Shown: positions 22,338-32,335, numbered from the stretch's first letter. The stretch: 64,000 nt of DNA from Sulfitobacter delicatus (GCF_900102535.1 NZ_FNBP01000003.1:194754-258753); one strand, 5' to 3'. A program made the numbers and translations. The notes: generated by a model not told the origin, from the letters alone.

Positions 22338-22450
22338 GCTTAGGCTCGCCAATGGTTTGCAGCGCGCTATTTGCGGAAAGATGACGGCTATTCAGCTTCC
22401 ACGCACTATGGCAGGCTGACGTCGAACCGGTCGAACCATGTGAGGAAGCC

Positions 22451-23449
22451 TTGCGCCTAAGATCAGCCGTTTTCGTCATGCGAACGTCAGCTTTGCTGAT
22501 GGGCCTGAGCCTGCTTTCAGCCTGCGAGGGCCGTCAGTCCGTGCTGAACCCCGCAGGCCGCGATGCACAGGATGTGCTTAGCCTGATCTGGGTGATGTTT
22601 GGCGGGGCGGTGCTGCTGTGGTTCCTGCTGGGGGTGATCTTTGTCTATGTCACCAAGGTAGAGCCGCGCGAGATGCCGCGGCGCTGGGGTGAGGCGTTGA
22701 TCATCGGCGGCGGGGTGATCTTTCCGGTGATCCTGCTGGGTGCGCTGCTGACCTATAGCCTGCCCATGATGAAACCCCAGCGCGAAGCGGATGAGGGGCT
22801 AAAGGTGCATATCACCGCCGAGCAATGGTGGTGGCGGGTCGCGTATGAATTGCCCGACGGCCGCCGCGTCACCTCGGCCAATGAGCTACGTCTGCCAACG
22901 GGGCGGCGGACGGGGCTGGTGCTGAACGCGCATAAGGTGATCCACGCCTTTTGGGTCCCAGCGCTGGGCGGCAAGGTCGATATGATCCCGGGGCGAGAGA
23001 CTTATCTGTCGTTCTTGCCCGAAGAGCCGGGCGTCTACCGGGGCCAATGCGCCGAGTTTTGCGGCGCGTCCCATGCGCTAATGGCGTTTGAGACTGTCGT
23101 GATGACGCCCGAGGACTATGCCGAATGGATTGAGGCCGAAGCCTCTGATGCTGCCAAACCCGCCAGCGCAGAAGCCTACCGCGGCGCGGAAGTGTTCGCC
23201 CGCGAAGGCTGCGGCGGCTGCCATACCGTGCGCGGCACGCAGGCACAGGGGCAGGTGGGGCCGGACCTGACCCACGTGGGCAGTCGCAAAAGCCTCGGCG
23301 CGGGCATTTTAGAGATGACCGAGGACGACCTCAGCCGCTTCATCGCCCATACCGAAGATATCAAACCCGAGGTCGCCATGCCCGGCTATGACCACCTGAC
23401 CCCCGAAGACCTGCGCGCCCTTGCGGCCTATCTGAAAGGGCTGACATGA
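22451..23449 (+). CDS. coxB: Cytochrome c oxidase subunit II with fused cytochrome c domain
   Basis: Electron entry subunit of a caa3-like heme-copper oxidase (332 aa). An N-terminal lipoprotein-type leader (LSLLSAC) is followed by two membrane helices, then the CuA domain with the first His in HAFWVPALGG and CAEFCGASHALM (Cys-x3-Cys, His, Met). The C-terminal cytochrome c domain has CGGCHTVRG near residue 255 and a late AMPGY methionine. A TTG at 22451 preceded by GTGAGGAAG is used; an ATG at 22478 is the alternative. It overlaps the next gene by 4 bp. Confidence 0.93.
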   Translation: MRLRSAVFVMRTSALLMGLSLLSACEGRQSVLNPAGRDAQDVLSLIWVMFGGAVLLWFLLGVIFVYVTKVEPREMPRRWGEALIIGGGVIFPVILLGALLTYSLPMMKPQREADEGLKVHITAEQWWWRVAYELPDGRRVTSANELRLPTGRRTGLVLNAHKVIHAFWVPALGGKVDMIPGRETYLSFLPEEPGVYRGQCAEFCGASHALMAFETVVMTPEDYAEWIEAEASDAAKPASAEAYRGAEVFAREGCGGCHTVRGTQAQGQVGPDLTHVGSRKSLGAGILEMTEDDLSRFIAHTEDIKPEVAMPGYDHLTPEDLRALAAYLKGLT

Positions 23450-26010
23450 CCCGAGTGCATCCGCTGCCCACCGCCGAAGGCCCGTATCCGCCGACCGAGG
23501 AGATGCTGAACGCGCCGGTACCCGAGGCCGAGCAGGAGCGCGGGGCCAAGGAGTTGCGCGCTGCGTGGAAAACGCCGGAGGGCTGGCGCTATGTCACCGC
23601 CGTGAACAACTCCGAAGTGGGCAAGTGGTATTCCCTGACCGCGCTGGCCTTCATGCTGATCGCGGGGCTGCTGGCGCTGGCGATGCGGGTGCAACTGGCC
23701 TTTCCGGGCATGACCTTTTTGGACGCGGATCGGTTCAACCAATTCTTCACCATGCACGGCTCGGCGATGATGTTTCTCTTCGCCGTGCCGATGTTCGAGG
23801 CGATTTCGATCCTAATCCTTCCCGCCTTCCTCGGCGCGCGCGACATGCCGTTCCCACGGCTATCTGCCTATGGCTATTGGTGTTTTCTGATTGGCGGCAT
23901 ATTCGTGTTGGGCTCGCTCTTGTTCGACGCTGGGCCCAAGGCAGGCTGGTTCATGTACCCGCCATTGGCCACCAAGGACGAAGGCATCGGCCCCGATATC
24001 TGGCTCTTGGGCCTCAGCTTTATCGAAGTCGCCTCCATCGCCGCTGCGGTGGAACTGATCGTCGGCGCGCTGAAATGCCGCCCGCCGGGGATGCGCGTGA
24101 ACATCATGCCGCTTTATGCGTGGTACGTTCTGGTTGTCGGCGGCATGATCCTATTCGCCTTTCCCCCGCTGATCGCGGGCGATTTCCTGTTCGAGTTGGA
24201 ACGCTCCTTCGACTGGCCCTTCTTTGACCCAACGCGGGGCGGTGATCCGATCCTTTGGCAGCATCTGTTCTGGATTTTCGGCCATCCGGAAGTCTACATC
24301 GTTTTCCTGCCCTCCATTGCCATCGCCGCCATGATCGTGCCCACGGTCGCGCAGCGGCCCATCGTAGGATATTCCTGGATCGTGCTGAGTGCTGTCGGCA
24401 CCGGGTTCCTGAGCTTTGGCCTCTGGGTGCACCACATGTTCACCACCGGGTTGCCGCAGATGTCGTTGGGGTTCTTTTCGGCGGCCTCTGAGGCCGTCGT
24501 GATCCCCACCGGAATCCAAATCTTCGCTTTCGTCGCCACGCTGATGGTCGGGCGGGTCAAGCTGACCCTGCCGATGCTCTGGATCGCGGGCGCGTTGGCG
24601 ATCTTTGTGGCGGGCGGGCTGACGGGCGTGATGCTGGCGATTGTGCCGTTCAACTGGCAGGTGCATGACACCTATTTCATCGTCGCACATCTGCACTACA
24701 CGCTCTTTGGCGGCATGGTCTTTCCGGTAATCGCAGGGGTCTATTACTTCTACCCGTTCTTCACTAAGAAACTGATGAGCGAAAAACTGGGTCTTTGGGC
24801 CTTCTGGCTCATCTTCTCGGGCTTCAACATCACCTTCCTGCCGATGCACCTGACAGGGCTGATGGGGATGCCGCGGCGGGTATTTACCTATCCGGAGAGT
24901 TCCGGCTGGGGCTGGCTGAACCTGATCTCCACGCTGGGCGCCTTCATCATCGCGGCGGGTTTTGCAGTGTTCCTCTACGACCTGCTGCGGCCAAAAAAGG
25001 CGCAAGGACAGATCGCGCGCAACCCTTGGGGCGCGGGCACGTTGGAGTTCTCGCATGATATCCCAGAAGAGGCTTGGGGCGCGCGTTCGGTGCCGCATAT
25101 CATCTCGCGCTACCCGCTCTGGGACCAACCAAAGCTGGTGGAACGTATGGATGCCGGGCGCTACTATCTGCCCGACGCGCCCGACCACCAGCGCGAGACC
25201 ATCGTGACCAGTGTGATCGACGCCAAGCCGGTGCATGTGCAGCGCGTCACCGGGCCTGCGTGGATCACCATTCTGGCGGCGATCTTTACCGGCGGCGCGT
25301 TCATCTTTCCGACCTTCCACATCTACACGCCAGCGATCATCTGCGGTGCCTTTGCCATCGTCTGCGTGATGTACTGGCTCTGGACCAGCACCGCGCGGCC
25401 TCCGAAAGAGGAGATGCGCGAGGCCGGGCTGGGCCTGCGCTTGCCGACCTATGCGTCGGGACCGCAGTCAGTGGGGTGGTGGGGCATGTGGATCACGATG
25501 CTGGGCGATGTGACGGCCTTTGCAAGCGTGGTTTTTGGGTTCTTCTTTTACTGGACCGCTCGGGCTGACTTCCCCCCCGAAGGCGCGGCGCATCCTGTAG
25601 GCCTTTGGGTCGCTGTCGCAGCGCTGGCGGGTGTTGCGGCTTGGGCGCTGACCGTGGCTGCGCGGGAGACCAATGCACGGGGGCAAGTGGCACTAGCGCG
25701 GTTGTCCTTGGTGCTGGCGCCGCTGGCAGCAGGGGCGGCAGGTGTGGCGGCTTGGGCCGCTGTGCGCGATCTGGACCCGACGAGCCATGTTTATCCCGCG
25801 ATCCTCTGGGCGCTGATGGTTTGGCTGGTGGTGCATCTGGCAGCGGGCGTGCTGATGCAGGGCTACTGCCTTGCCGGAAGCGTCTTTGGCAAACTGACCC
25901 CGCGCTATGATGCAGACCTGCGCAACGTGACGCTCTACTGGCACTTCATGGCGGTCAAAGCACTGGTCACGGCAGCGGTGCTGGGCCTCGCGCCGGGGTG
26001 GCTGACATGA
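23446..26010 (+). CDS. ctaD: Cytochrome c oxidase fused subunits I + III
   Basis: Catalytic subunit (854 aa). Residues ~1-590 are subunit I with twelve membrane helices and metal ligands: heme a His in FTMHGSAMMF, CuB His and cross-linked Tyr in FGHPEVYIV, the HHMFTTG loop, and the heme-pair histidines in VAHLHYTLFGG. Residues ~600-854 are a subunit III-like module of six or seven helices ending HFMAVKALVTAAVLG. Fused I/III chains occur in caa3-type oxidases. Genes on both sides overlap it by 4 bp. Confidence 0.93.
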   Translation: MTRVHPLPTAEGPYPPTEEMLNAPVPEAEQERGAKELRAAWKTPEGWRYVTAVNNSEVGKWYSLTALAFMLIAGLLALAMRVQLAFPGMTFLDADRFNQFFTMHGSAMMFLFAVPMFEAISILILPAFLGARDMPFPRLSAYGYWCFLIGGIFVLGSLLFDAGPKAGWFMYPPLATKDEGIGPDIWLLGLSFIEVASIAAAVELIVGALKCRPPGMRVNIMPLYAWYVLVVGGMILFAFPPLIAGDFLFELERSFDWPFFDPTRGGDPILWQHLFWIFGHPEVYIVFLPSIAIAAMIVPTVAQRPIVGYSWIVLSAVGTGFLSFGLWVHHMFTTGLPQMSLGFFSAASEAVVIPTGIQIFAFVATLMVGRVKLTLPMLWIAGALAIFVAGGLTGVMLAIVPFNWQVHDTYFIVAHLHYTLFGGMVFPVIAGVYYFYPFFTKKLMSEKLGLWAFWLIFSGFNITFLPMHLTGLMGMPRRVFTYPESSGWGWLNLISTLGAFIIAAGFAVFLYDLLRPKKAQGQIARNPWGAGTLEFSHDIPEEAWGARSVPHIISRYPLWDQPKLVERMDAGRYYLPDAPDHQRETIVTSVIDAKPVHVQRVTGPAWITILAAIFTGGAFIFPTFHIYTPAIICGAFAIVCVMYWLWTSTARPPKEEMREAGLGLRLPTYASGPQSVGWWGMWITMLGDVTAFASVVFGFFFYWTARADFPPEGAAHPVGLWVAVAALAGVAAWALTVAARETNARGQVALARLSLVLAPLAAGAAGVAAWAAVRDLDPTSHVYPAILWALMVWLVVHLAAGVLMQGYCLAGSVFGKLTPRYDADLRNVTLYWHFMAVKALVTAAVLGLAPGWLT

Positions 26011-26408
26011 GCGATATTCGAGACCAAGAAGACGCCCATGAGTTTCGCGTTGAGGCGCTGAGCCTTTGGCGGATCACCTTTGGCCCACTGATTTGGGCGC
26101 TGCACTTCGTCGCGTCCTATGGCGCGGCGGCGCTGGTCTGTGCCAAGGCCAGCGCCGGTGCAGTTGAGGCGCTGCGCATTGGTATCGGCGTCGGGACATT
26201 GCTGGCGCTGGCGCTGATCCTTTGGCTGGCCGTCCGAGCATGGCGGCAGTGGGATCTGCGGCGCGACCCGGAATGGGAGAACGATAAGGGCACGAGCGAG
26301 GACCGGCACCAGTTTCTCGGCCATGCAGCCTTCTTGCTCTCGGTAATTTCCTTTATCGGCGTCGTGTATGTAGCACTGCCAGCACTGCTGATCGGCAGCT
26401 GCGCATGA
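26007..26408 (+). CDS. Small membrane protein of the oxidase operon
   Basis: A 133-residue protein with about three hydrophobic segments (ITFGPLIWALHFVASYGAAAL, a second around 50-70 and a third near the C-terminus) and a charged loop (DLRRDPEWENDKGTSEDRHQ). It overlaps ctaD and ctaG by 4 bp each, so it belongs to the oxidase operon. Not recognised as a named subunit; a small subunit IV-like or assembly role is an inference from position. Confidence 0.75.
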   Translation: MSDIRDQEDAHEFRVEALSLWRITFGPLIWALHFVASYGAAALVCAKASAGAVEALRIGIGVGTLLALALILWLAVRAWRQWDLRRDPEWENDKGTSEDRHQFLGHAAFLLSVISFIGVVYVALPALLIGSCA

Positions 26409-26980
26409 CACGGGGGCTGGGATATCTCGGCCTAACGCTGCTCGCAGGGCTATGGCTGTTGCCACTGGGCCGCTGGTTGGGGGCCGATTTTCCACATCAT
26501 ATGCTGCGACACATGGGGTTGGTCGCCGTGGTGGCACCCTTGTTGGTGCTGGGCTTTCCCAAAGCCACGGCACCCTTTGCCCTATCACCCCTTTTGGGCG
26601 CGGTGGCAGAATTCGCCGTGGTCTGGGGCTGGCATCTTCCTGCGTTGCATGGCTGGGCCGATGGTGGCTGGCTGGGGCTGGTTTTAGAGCAAGGCAGCTT
26701 CGCGCTTGCCGGTCTGCTGGTTTGGGCGGGATGCCTGCGCGGAGAGCCTCTGGCGGGCGCGGGTGGGCTGCTGCTGACCTCGATGCATATGACCTTGCTC
26801 GGCGCGCTCATCATCCTCGCCCCGCGCGATCTCTATGCCGAGATTTGCGGCCGCGCGGCAGACCTTAGCGCACAGCAATTGGGCGGGCTGTTGATGCTGG
26901 GGATCGGCACGCCGATCTATTTGATCGCCGGACTGGCCCTTGTTGGGCGTGCGTTGAGTGACCGGAGGGAAATGGCATGA
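26405..26980 (+). CDS. ctaG: Cytochrome c oxidase assembly factor, CtaG (caa3) family
   Basis: Multipass membrane protein (191 aa, about six helices) of the caa3 CtaG family, needed for assembling the oxidase copper site. It carries conserved histidine-rich turns HHMLRHMGLVAVVAPLL near residue 32, WGWHLPALHGWA near 75 and LLTSMHMTLLGAL near 125. It overlaps its neighbours by 4 bp on each side. Confidence 0.88.
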   Translation: MTRGLGYLGLTLLAGLWLLPLGRWLGADFPHHMLRHMGLVAVVAPLLVLGFPKATAPFALSPLLGAVAEFAVVWGWHLPALHGWADGGWLGLVLEQGSFALAGLLVWAGCLRGEPLAGAGGLLLTSMHMTLLGALIILAPRDLYAEICGRAADLSAQQLGGLLMLGIGTPIYLIAGLALVGRALSDRREMA

Positions 26981-28002
26981 AACGGGTGATCCAGACGCTC
27001 GCCGCATTGGCTGGTGGAGGCGCATTTGTCGCGGTCTCTGTCGTTGCCTTCGGGCTTTACAACGTCTCGGCCCGCGAGGGGCATATGTGGGGTGTGACAT
27101 GGCTCATGCACACGACGTTCAAACAATCCGTCAAACTGCGGGCGCCGGGGCCGGAAGCGGTGCCTGATGACTTGGACGCACCGGACCGGGTCAAGCTAGG
27201 CGCGCTGCATTTCAAAACCGCTTGCGCCTTCTGCCATGCTCTGCCAGGCCAATCGCAAAGCCCGACAGCGCAGGCGATGGAGCCCACGCCGCCGCATGTC
27301 AGCACGATCACCGATTGGACGCCGGGCGAGATGTTCTGGATTATTGACGAGGGCGTAAAGATGACCGGCATGCCGCATTGGCCAGCGAAGGAACGCGATG
27401 ATGAGGTTTGGTCCGTGGTGGCCTATCTCAACGCGCTGCCGGATGCGCAGGCACAGCTCGCCTTGGCCGGAGAGGGTAGCGGGCGCGCAACTTGTGCGCA
27501 GTGTCACGGTGACGAGGGCAAGAGCGGCAACAGCTATATTCCCCGCTTGGATTTACTGACCCCCGGCCAGATCGCTGAGGCCCTGCGCCAGTATCGCGGC
27601 GGAACGCGCCCTAGCGGCATTATGAAAGAAGCGGCGGCGCCATTGAACGACAGCCAGATCGCCTCATTGGCGCAGAAATTTGGGTCTCCTAAGGCTCCGC
27701 AACTTCAAGGCGCTGCACTGGCCGAGGACAACAGCCCAGGCGCCGAATTGGCACAGAGCGGCACTGGCGATGTGCCCGCCTGTACGTCTTGCCACGGACC
27801 GGGGCGGCAGGCCGATGCGCCCATCGCACCACTGCTTGCTGGGCAAGGCCGGGACTATCTGGCTGGGCAGTTGAAACTCTGGCGAGAAGGCTATCGCGGC
27901 GGTGGGGAACGGGCCAAGCTGATGACTAAGGCCGCGCAGGACCTTTCGGATGCAGATATCGATATGCTGGCTGATTGGTTTTCGGGCCTAGGTGCCCGGT
28001 AG
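26977..28002 (+). CDS. Membrane-anchored three-heme cytochrome c
   Basis: A 341-residue protein with an N-terminal membrane anchor (~residues 8-30) and three c-type heme sites: CAFCH (83-87), CAQCH (173-177) and CTSCH (269-273), each followed by a cytochrome c-like domain of about 90 residues. It is last in the oxidase operon, so it likely delivers electrons to the CuA/cytochrome c subunit. Its maturation would use the Ccm system, part of which is encoded at 7.6-10.4 kb. It ends 2 bp before the convergent ligD. Confidence 0.9.
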   Translation: MKRVIQTLAALAGGGAFVAVSVVAFGLYNVSAREGHMWGVTWLMHTTFKQSVKLRAPGPEAVPDDLDAPDRVKLGALHFKTACAFCHALPGQSQSPTAQAMEPTPPHVSTITDWTPGEMFWIIDEGVKMTGMPHWPAKERDDEVWSVVAYLNALPDAQAQLALAGEGSGRATCAQCHGDEGKSGNSYIPRLDLLTPGQIAEALRQYRGGTRPSGIMKEAAAPLNDSQIASLAQKFGSPKAPQLQGAALAEDNSPGAELAQSGTGDVPACTSCHGPGRQADAPIAPLLAGQGRDYLAGQLKLWREGYRGGGERAKLMTKAAQDLSDADIDMLADWFSGLGAR

Positions 28003-28004
28003 TC

Positions 28005-30476
28005 TTATCCTTCGGACCACGCCTGCAACTTCTCGATCACCCCATCTGTCAGCGACTGCAGATCCTCCTGTACGGCCAATGCGGGGCAGGGTTTTTTCAG
28101 GCGCGCTTCCATATCTGCCATGTGAAACCCATTGGCGCTATCAAGCTTTTCCAACTCGTCCCAAGTCACTGGCACAGCCACCGGCGCTCCGGCGCGCGCG
28201 CGCAAGGAGTAGGGCGCAATCGCCGTCGCCCCCCGCTCATTGCGCAGGTAGTCGATAAAGACACGGCCCTTTCGTTTGGCCTTGGACATGGTCGCCGTAT
28301 AGCGCTCAGGCTGTTGGGTGGACATCACATGAGCAAAGGTTTTGGAGAACAGCTTGAGCGTGTCCCAACCCCGCGTGCGCCGCAACGCGAGCCAGACATG
28401 CACGCCCTTGCCCCCGGTCACGATCGCACCGGAGCGCAAACCGAGCGCATCCAAAGCGTCGCGCACCTCAAAGGCGGCCGCGCGCACATCCTTCCACGCC
28501 AGCCCGTCATCGGGGTCGAGGTCAAAGACCAGCCGGTCGGGCCGGTCCAGTCGATCCACCCGTGCGCCCCAGATATGATACTCAAGACTGCCCATCTGCG
28601 CTGCCGCAATCAGGCTCTCGGGCCGCGTGGCATAGAGGTAGTCGGCTTCATCACCGTCGCTTTCCTCAATTGCTACACGCGACAAGGCATCCGGCATCCC
28701 GCCGCTGTCATGTTTCTGGAAAAAACATTGCCCGTCGATCCCCGACGGACAGCGGAAAAGCGACATGGGGCGCTGGCCCATCAATGCAATCATCCGGTCT
28801 CCGACCCGCTCGTAATGCCGTGCCACGTCGCCCTTGGTACAGCCGGCATCGGGAAAGACTTTGCGGTCGGCGTTGCTGATCTTGACCCCGCCGATTTTAG
28901 CGTCACTGCCCATATCGGTTTCCTCCTGCGGATCGTCCTGCGGCTCTTCCAGCGTCACGCTCGCCGCATCCTTGTCCTGCCGCAGCCCTAGAAAACTGCC
29001 GTGGCGGATAATGCCATCTGCGGTGAATTCGGTGAAATCGACCTCTGCCACCAGATCGGCGCGGACCCATTTGGCATCGCGCGCCACATCGGATGGCACG
29101 TCCTTCACGGGCGGGGTCTTGCGGGCCGTCATCGCGGCAGCCAGTTCGGTCATGGTATCTGCAGAAAACCCGGTGCCGACACGGCCTTTGTAGCGCAACT
29201 CACCGCCGACATGGCTGCCCAGAAGCAGAGAAGCGAACGGTCGGCCTTTCTTGTCCGAGGGCGAATAGCCAATGATGACGAACTCTTGCCGCCGCGTGCA
29301 TTTGGCTTTGAGCCAGTTTTTGCTGCGCCGCCCGCGGTAGGGCGCGTCGATGCGTTTGCTGATTATGCCTTCGGCCCCGGCTTCGCAGGCGCGTTTGAAC
29401 ACTTCAGGCCCGTGGCCCACCACATGCTCGCTCAACCGCAATGCGCCGCCTTTGGGTACACCTGACAGCAAAGATGCCAGCCGTTCGCGGCGTTCCTCCT
29501 GCGGGGTGTCACGAAAGTCCTCACCGTCGAGCGACAGTAGGTCGAATGCGAAGAAAACCAGCGGATGCCCTTCCTTCAGTGCTTTCTGCAGTGAGGAGAA
29601 AGACGAGCCGTCGACCCGTGCGGCCATGACCTCGCCATCCAGCAGCGCCGCGTCACAGGGCAGGGCATCGAAGGCCCCGGCCAGCCCGGCGAACTTCTCC
29701 GTCCAGTCCTTGCCCGACCTCGTAAAGAGCCGGACCCCGCCTTTGCCGAGGGAGACCAAACATCGATAGCCGTCGAACTTGGTCTCGTGCATCCAACCGT
29801 CACCCTCGGGCGCGTCGCTGACCAGCTTTGCCAACTGCGGTTTGACGAAAGCGGGCGCTTTGCGGCTGCGTTTCGGGCTTGTATCCGGCACCGCCTGCGC
29901 AGGGGCGCCCTCGGCGATCTCCTCCATCGTGCGACCGCTGTCGATGGAACGCGCGGTGCCTTTGGTCAGCCCGTCGGCTTTGTCCCTCGCATAGTCGTCG
30001 CGCTCTTTGATCAAGAGCCAGTTTTCGCGCTTGCCCTGACCGCGCATGCGCACCAGCGTCCAACCGCCCTGCATCTGGTGGCCCTGCAAGGTGAACTTGA
30101 GCTTGCCGTCCTTCAGCCCCTTTTCGACGTCCCCTTGCGGCATCCAAGTGCCGCGGTCCCAAAGCATCACGGTGCCGCCGCCATATTGGCCTTTGGGGAT
30201 CGTGCCTTCAAAGCCGCCGTAGTCCAGCGGGTGATCCTCCGTCCGCACGGCAAGGCGTTTTTCCGAAGGCGCAGGAGAGGGGCCTTTCGTGACGGCCCAA
30301 CTCAGCAGCACGCCGTCCCATTCTAGCCGGAAATCATAGTGTAACCGCGAGGCCGCGTGTTTCTGGACGACAAAACTATACCCCGCGCCTGAGCCGCGCG
30401 CCCCCCGCGGCTCCTCTGTCTGGTCAAAGTCGCGTTTGGCGTTGTAGCTGGCTAGCCTGTCGGGGTTCTTTGCCAT
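28005..30476 (-). CDS. ligD: Multifunctional DNA ligase D (NHEJ)
   Basis: Repairs double-strand breaks together with Ku (823 aa). Domains in order: 3'-phosphoesterase (residues ~25-190, RLHYDFRLEWDGVLLSWAV and HPLDYGGFEG), ATP-dependent ligase (~205-510, nucleophile Lys in HETKFDGYRCL), and primase-like polymerase (~530-823, FDLDPDDG metal-binding acids and GGKGVHVWL). The start ATG overlaps the ku stop (TAATG), so translation is coupled. The order PE-ligase-polymerase is the common proteobacterial one. Confidence 0.96.
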   Translation of the reverse strand: MAKNPDRLASYNAKRDFDQTEEPRGARGSGAGYSFVVQKHAASRLHYDFRLEWDGVLLSWAVTKGPSPAPSEKRLAVRTEDHPLDYGGFEGTIPKGQYGGGTVMLWDRGTWMPQGDVEKGLKDGKLKFTLQGHQMQGGWTLVRMRGQGKRENWLLIKERDDYARDKADGLTKGTARSIDSGRTMEEIAEGAPAQAVPDTSPKRSRKAPAFVKPQLAKLVSDAPEGDGWMHETKFDGYRCLVSLGKGGVRLFTRSGKDWTEKFAGLAGAFDALPCDAALLDGEVMAARVDGSSFSSLQKALKEGHPLVFFAFDLLSLDGEDFRDTPQEERRERLASLLSGVPKGGALRLSEHVVGHGPEVFKRACEAGAEGIISKRIDAPYRGRRSKNWLKAKCTRRQEFVIIGYSPSDKKGRPFASLLLGSHVGGELRYKGRVGTGFSADTMTELAAAMTARKTPPVKDVPSDVARDAKWVRADLVAEVDFTEFTADGIIRHGSFLGLRQDKDAASVTLEEPQDDPQEETDMGSDAKIGGVKISNADRKVFPDAGCTKGDVARHYERVGDRMIALMGQRPMSLFRCPSGIDGQCFFQKHDSGGMPDALSRVAIEESDGDEADYLYATRPESLIAAAQMGSLEYHIWGARVDRLDRPDRLVFDLDPDDGLAWKDVRAAAFEVRDALDALGLRSGAIVTGGKGVHVWLALRRTRGWDTLKLFSKTFAHVMSTQQPERYTATMSKAKRKGRVFIDYLRNERGATAIAPYSLRARAGAPVAVPVTWDELEKLDSANGFHMADMEARLKKPCPALAVQEDLQSLTDGVIEKLQAWSEG

Positions 30477-31312
30477 TACGACGCCTTCTTACGCGGCGCT
30501 TTCTTTTTCGCGGGCTTGCTGCCCTTTGCTTCTTTTAGGCTTTCCTTCAGCGCGCTCATCAGGTCGATGACATTCTCCCCTTCGGCGGGACCGTCATCGC
30601 CGGTCTGCACACGCGGGGTCTTTTTGTTCTTCACCTTAGCATCAAGCAGTTTTTGCATCGCTTCGGCGTATTTGTCGCTATAGGCGCTGGCGTCGAAGGG
30701 AGCGGTTTTGCGATCAATCAGAGAGGTTGCGACGTCCAGCAATTCCTTGTCGGTCTCGTCATCCTCGATATCCGTAAAGATCTCATCCGCTTCGCGCAGC
30801 TCATCGGCGTAATGTAGGGTCTCCATCAACAGCCCGTCACCGCAGGGTTTGACGCAGGCGAGGTATTCTTTGCCGCGCATGGTCACTTGACCCAGCCCGA
30901 CTTTGCCCGCCGAACGCAGAGCATCGCGCACCACGCGGTAGGCGTCTTGGGCCAAATCGTCCGAGGCGGTGATGTAATATGGTTTGTCGAAATAGAGGGG
31001 CGAAATCTCGCAAGCGTCGACGAACTGGACCAGTTCGAAGGTCTTTTTCGTCTCCAGTTTGATCTCATCAATCTCTTCGGGGTCCAGCAGGATATATTCG
31101 TCACTGCTGACCTCATAGCCTTTCACGATGTCTTCGGTCTTTACCGGGCCGATGCCCGGAACAGATTTTTCATATCGGATGCGCTTGCCAGACGGTTTGT
31201 GGATTTGCCGGAAAGAGACCTTGGAACTTGTCTTGGTGGCCGAGAATATCTCGACCGGGATCGAGACCAGCGACAGGCGAAGCTGACCTTTCCAAAGAGC
31301 ACGCGCTGCCAT
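30476..31312 (-). CDS. ku: Non-homologous end joining protein Ku
   Basis: Bacterial Ku homodimer that rings DNA ends and recruits LigD (278 aa). It begins with WKGQLRLSLVSIPVEIFSAT, the family N-terminus, includes RIRYEKSVPG near residue 45 and ends in a Lys-rich tail (KPAKKKAPRKKAS) typical of DNA-end contacts. It lies between brkB (17 bp upstream) and ligD. Confidence 0.96.
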   Translation of the reverse strand: MAARALWKGQLRLSLVSIPVEIFSATKTSSKVSFRQIHKPSGKRIRYEKSVPGIGPVKTEDIVKGYEVSSDEYILLDPEEIDEIKLETKKTFELVQFVDACEISPLYFDKPYYITASDDLAQDAYRVVRDALRSAGKVGLGQVTMRGKEYLACVKPCGDGLLMETLHYADELREADEIFTDIEDDETDKELLDVATSLIDRKTAPFDASAYSDKYAEAMQKLLDAKVKNKKTPRVQTGDDGPAEGENVIDLMSALKESLKEAKGSKPAKKKAPRKKAS

Positions 31313-31329
31313 GAGAAATCTCCTTTAAA

Positions 31330-32274
31330 TCAATCTTTTGCCCGACCTAGCTTATCCGCCTTCACGGCGTCCCGCTGGCCCATGGGCTCGTCCGGGCCGA
31401 CGGTTGTGTCGTCGCGGGTCTGGGCTTCCATCTCGGAATTGAACTCGGCGCCCAACAGCACGATGAAGGCCGAAATCCACAGCCACATGAGCAGTATGAT
31501 TGCCCCTGCCATGCTGCCAAAGCTTTCATTGTAGCTGCCGAAGTTGCTGACATAGATTGAAAAGCCGATCGAGGCTGCGATCCACAGGATACAGGCGATG
31601 ACAGAGCCGGGGGTGAGCCATTTCCATTCGGCGTTGTCGCGGGCGGGGCCGTAGCGGTAAAGCACAGCGAGCGCGAGAACGGTCAGAACCGCGAGTAGGG
31701 CCCAGCTTCCGTAGCTGAGCAGCGTTTCGATCCAACCGGGCAGTGAAAAGAAGCTGACAATGGCGGGGACGGCGAGGGTGGCGGCCATGCCGAGCAGCAG
31801 AACGCCGATCAGCATAAGGGTGAGGCCAAGCGTCCAAGCCAGCTTTTTCACAAAGCCGCGGGTTTCGTCTTCGTCATAGGCGACGTTCAGACCTTCCATC
31901 AGGCTGCCGACACCCTTTGAGGCGGAGTAGAGCGCAAGGCCCAGACCAATCAGGAATGCCCACCCAAGGCCCGTCTCTTCGGAACCGGTCACAGCGACCG
32001 CTTGGTCGAGAATAATCGTCGCGGCTTCCTCGGGGATAAGGTCGGTGAGGGCGTCGAGTTGTTCGGTTACCTGCGCGGGCTCCATGACCAGACCGGCCAG
32101 AGCCATCAGCGCCGTAACGGCGGGGAAGATCGCCAGAAGCGCATAAAAGGCCACCCCAGCGGCGACCAGAGAGACGTGATCGGCGGCGATCTCGTCCTTT
32201 ACCCGGAATAGAATATCCTTCCAGCCCTTGCTGGGGATCTCCATCGGCGTTTCCGCTCCACGTCCGCGCGCCAT
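31330..32274 (-). CDS. YihY/BrkB family membrane protein
   Basis: Inner-membrane protein (314 aa, about six helices) of the YihY/BrkB family; the biochemical role is unsettled. It shows the family opening VSLVAAGVAFYALLAIFPAVTALMAL and the later WITPGS-like WLTPGSVIACILWIAASIGFSIYVSNF. The start at 32274 has AGAGGT upstream; the 41 extra residues of the longer frame are not credible. It heads a brkB-ku-ligD gene string. Confidence 0.88.
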   Translation of the reverse strand: MARGRGAETPMEIPSKGWKDILFRVKDEIAADHVSLVAAGVAFYALLAIFPAVTALMALAGLVMEPAQVTEQLDALTDLIPEEAATIILDQAVAVTGSEETGLGWAFLIGLGLALYSASKGVGSLMEGLNVAYDEDETRGFVKKLAWTLGLTLMLIGVLLLGMAATLAVPAIVSFFSLPGWIETLLSYGSWALLAVLTVLALAVLYRYGPARDNAEWKWLTPGSVIACILWIAASIGFSIYVSNFGSYNESFGSMAGAIILLMWLWISAFIVLLGAEFNSEMEAQTRDDTTVGPDEPMGQRDAVKADKLGRAKD

Positions 32275-32299
32275 ATGTAACCTCTGAATTCTTAGATAT

Positions 32300-32335
32300 T
32301 CAAAATGAATGGCCCGCCCCGGTAAAGGGCGGGCC
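32300..32335 (-). terminator. Terminator after the DUF3618 operon
   Basis: Strong 9-bp stem GGCCCGCCC / GGGCGGGCC with a seven-base loop, ten bases past the DUF3618 stop on the minus strand. The downstream ATTCATTTTG is only moderately T-rich. It separates the stress operon from brkB. Confidence 0.7.
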
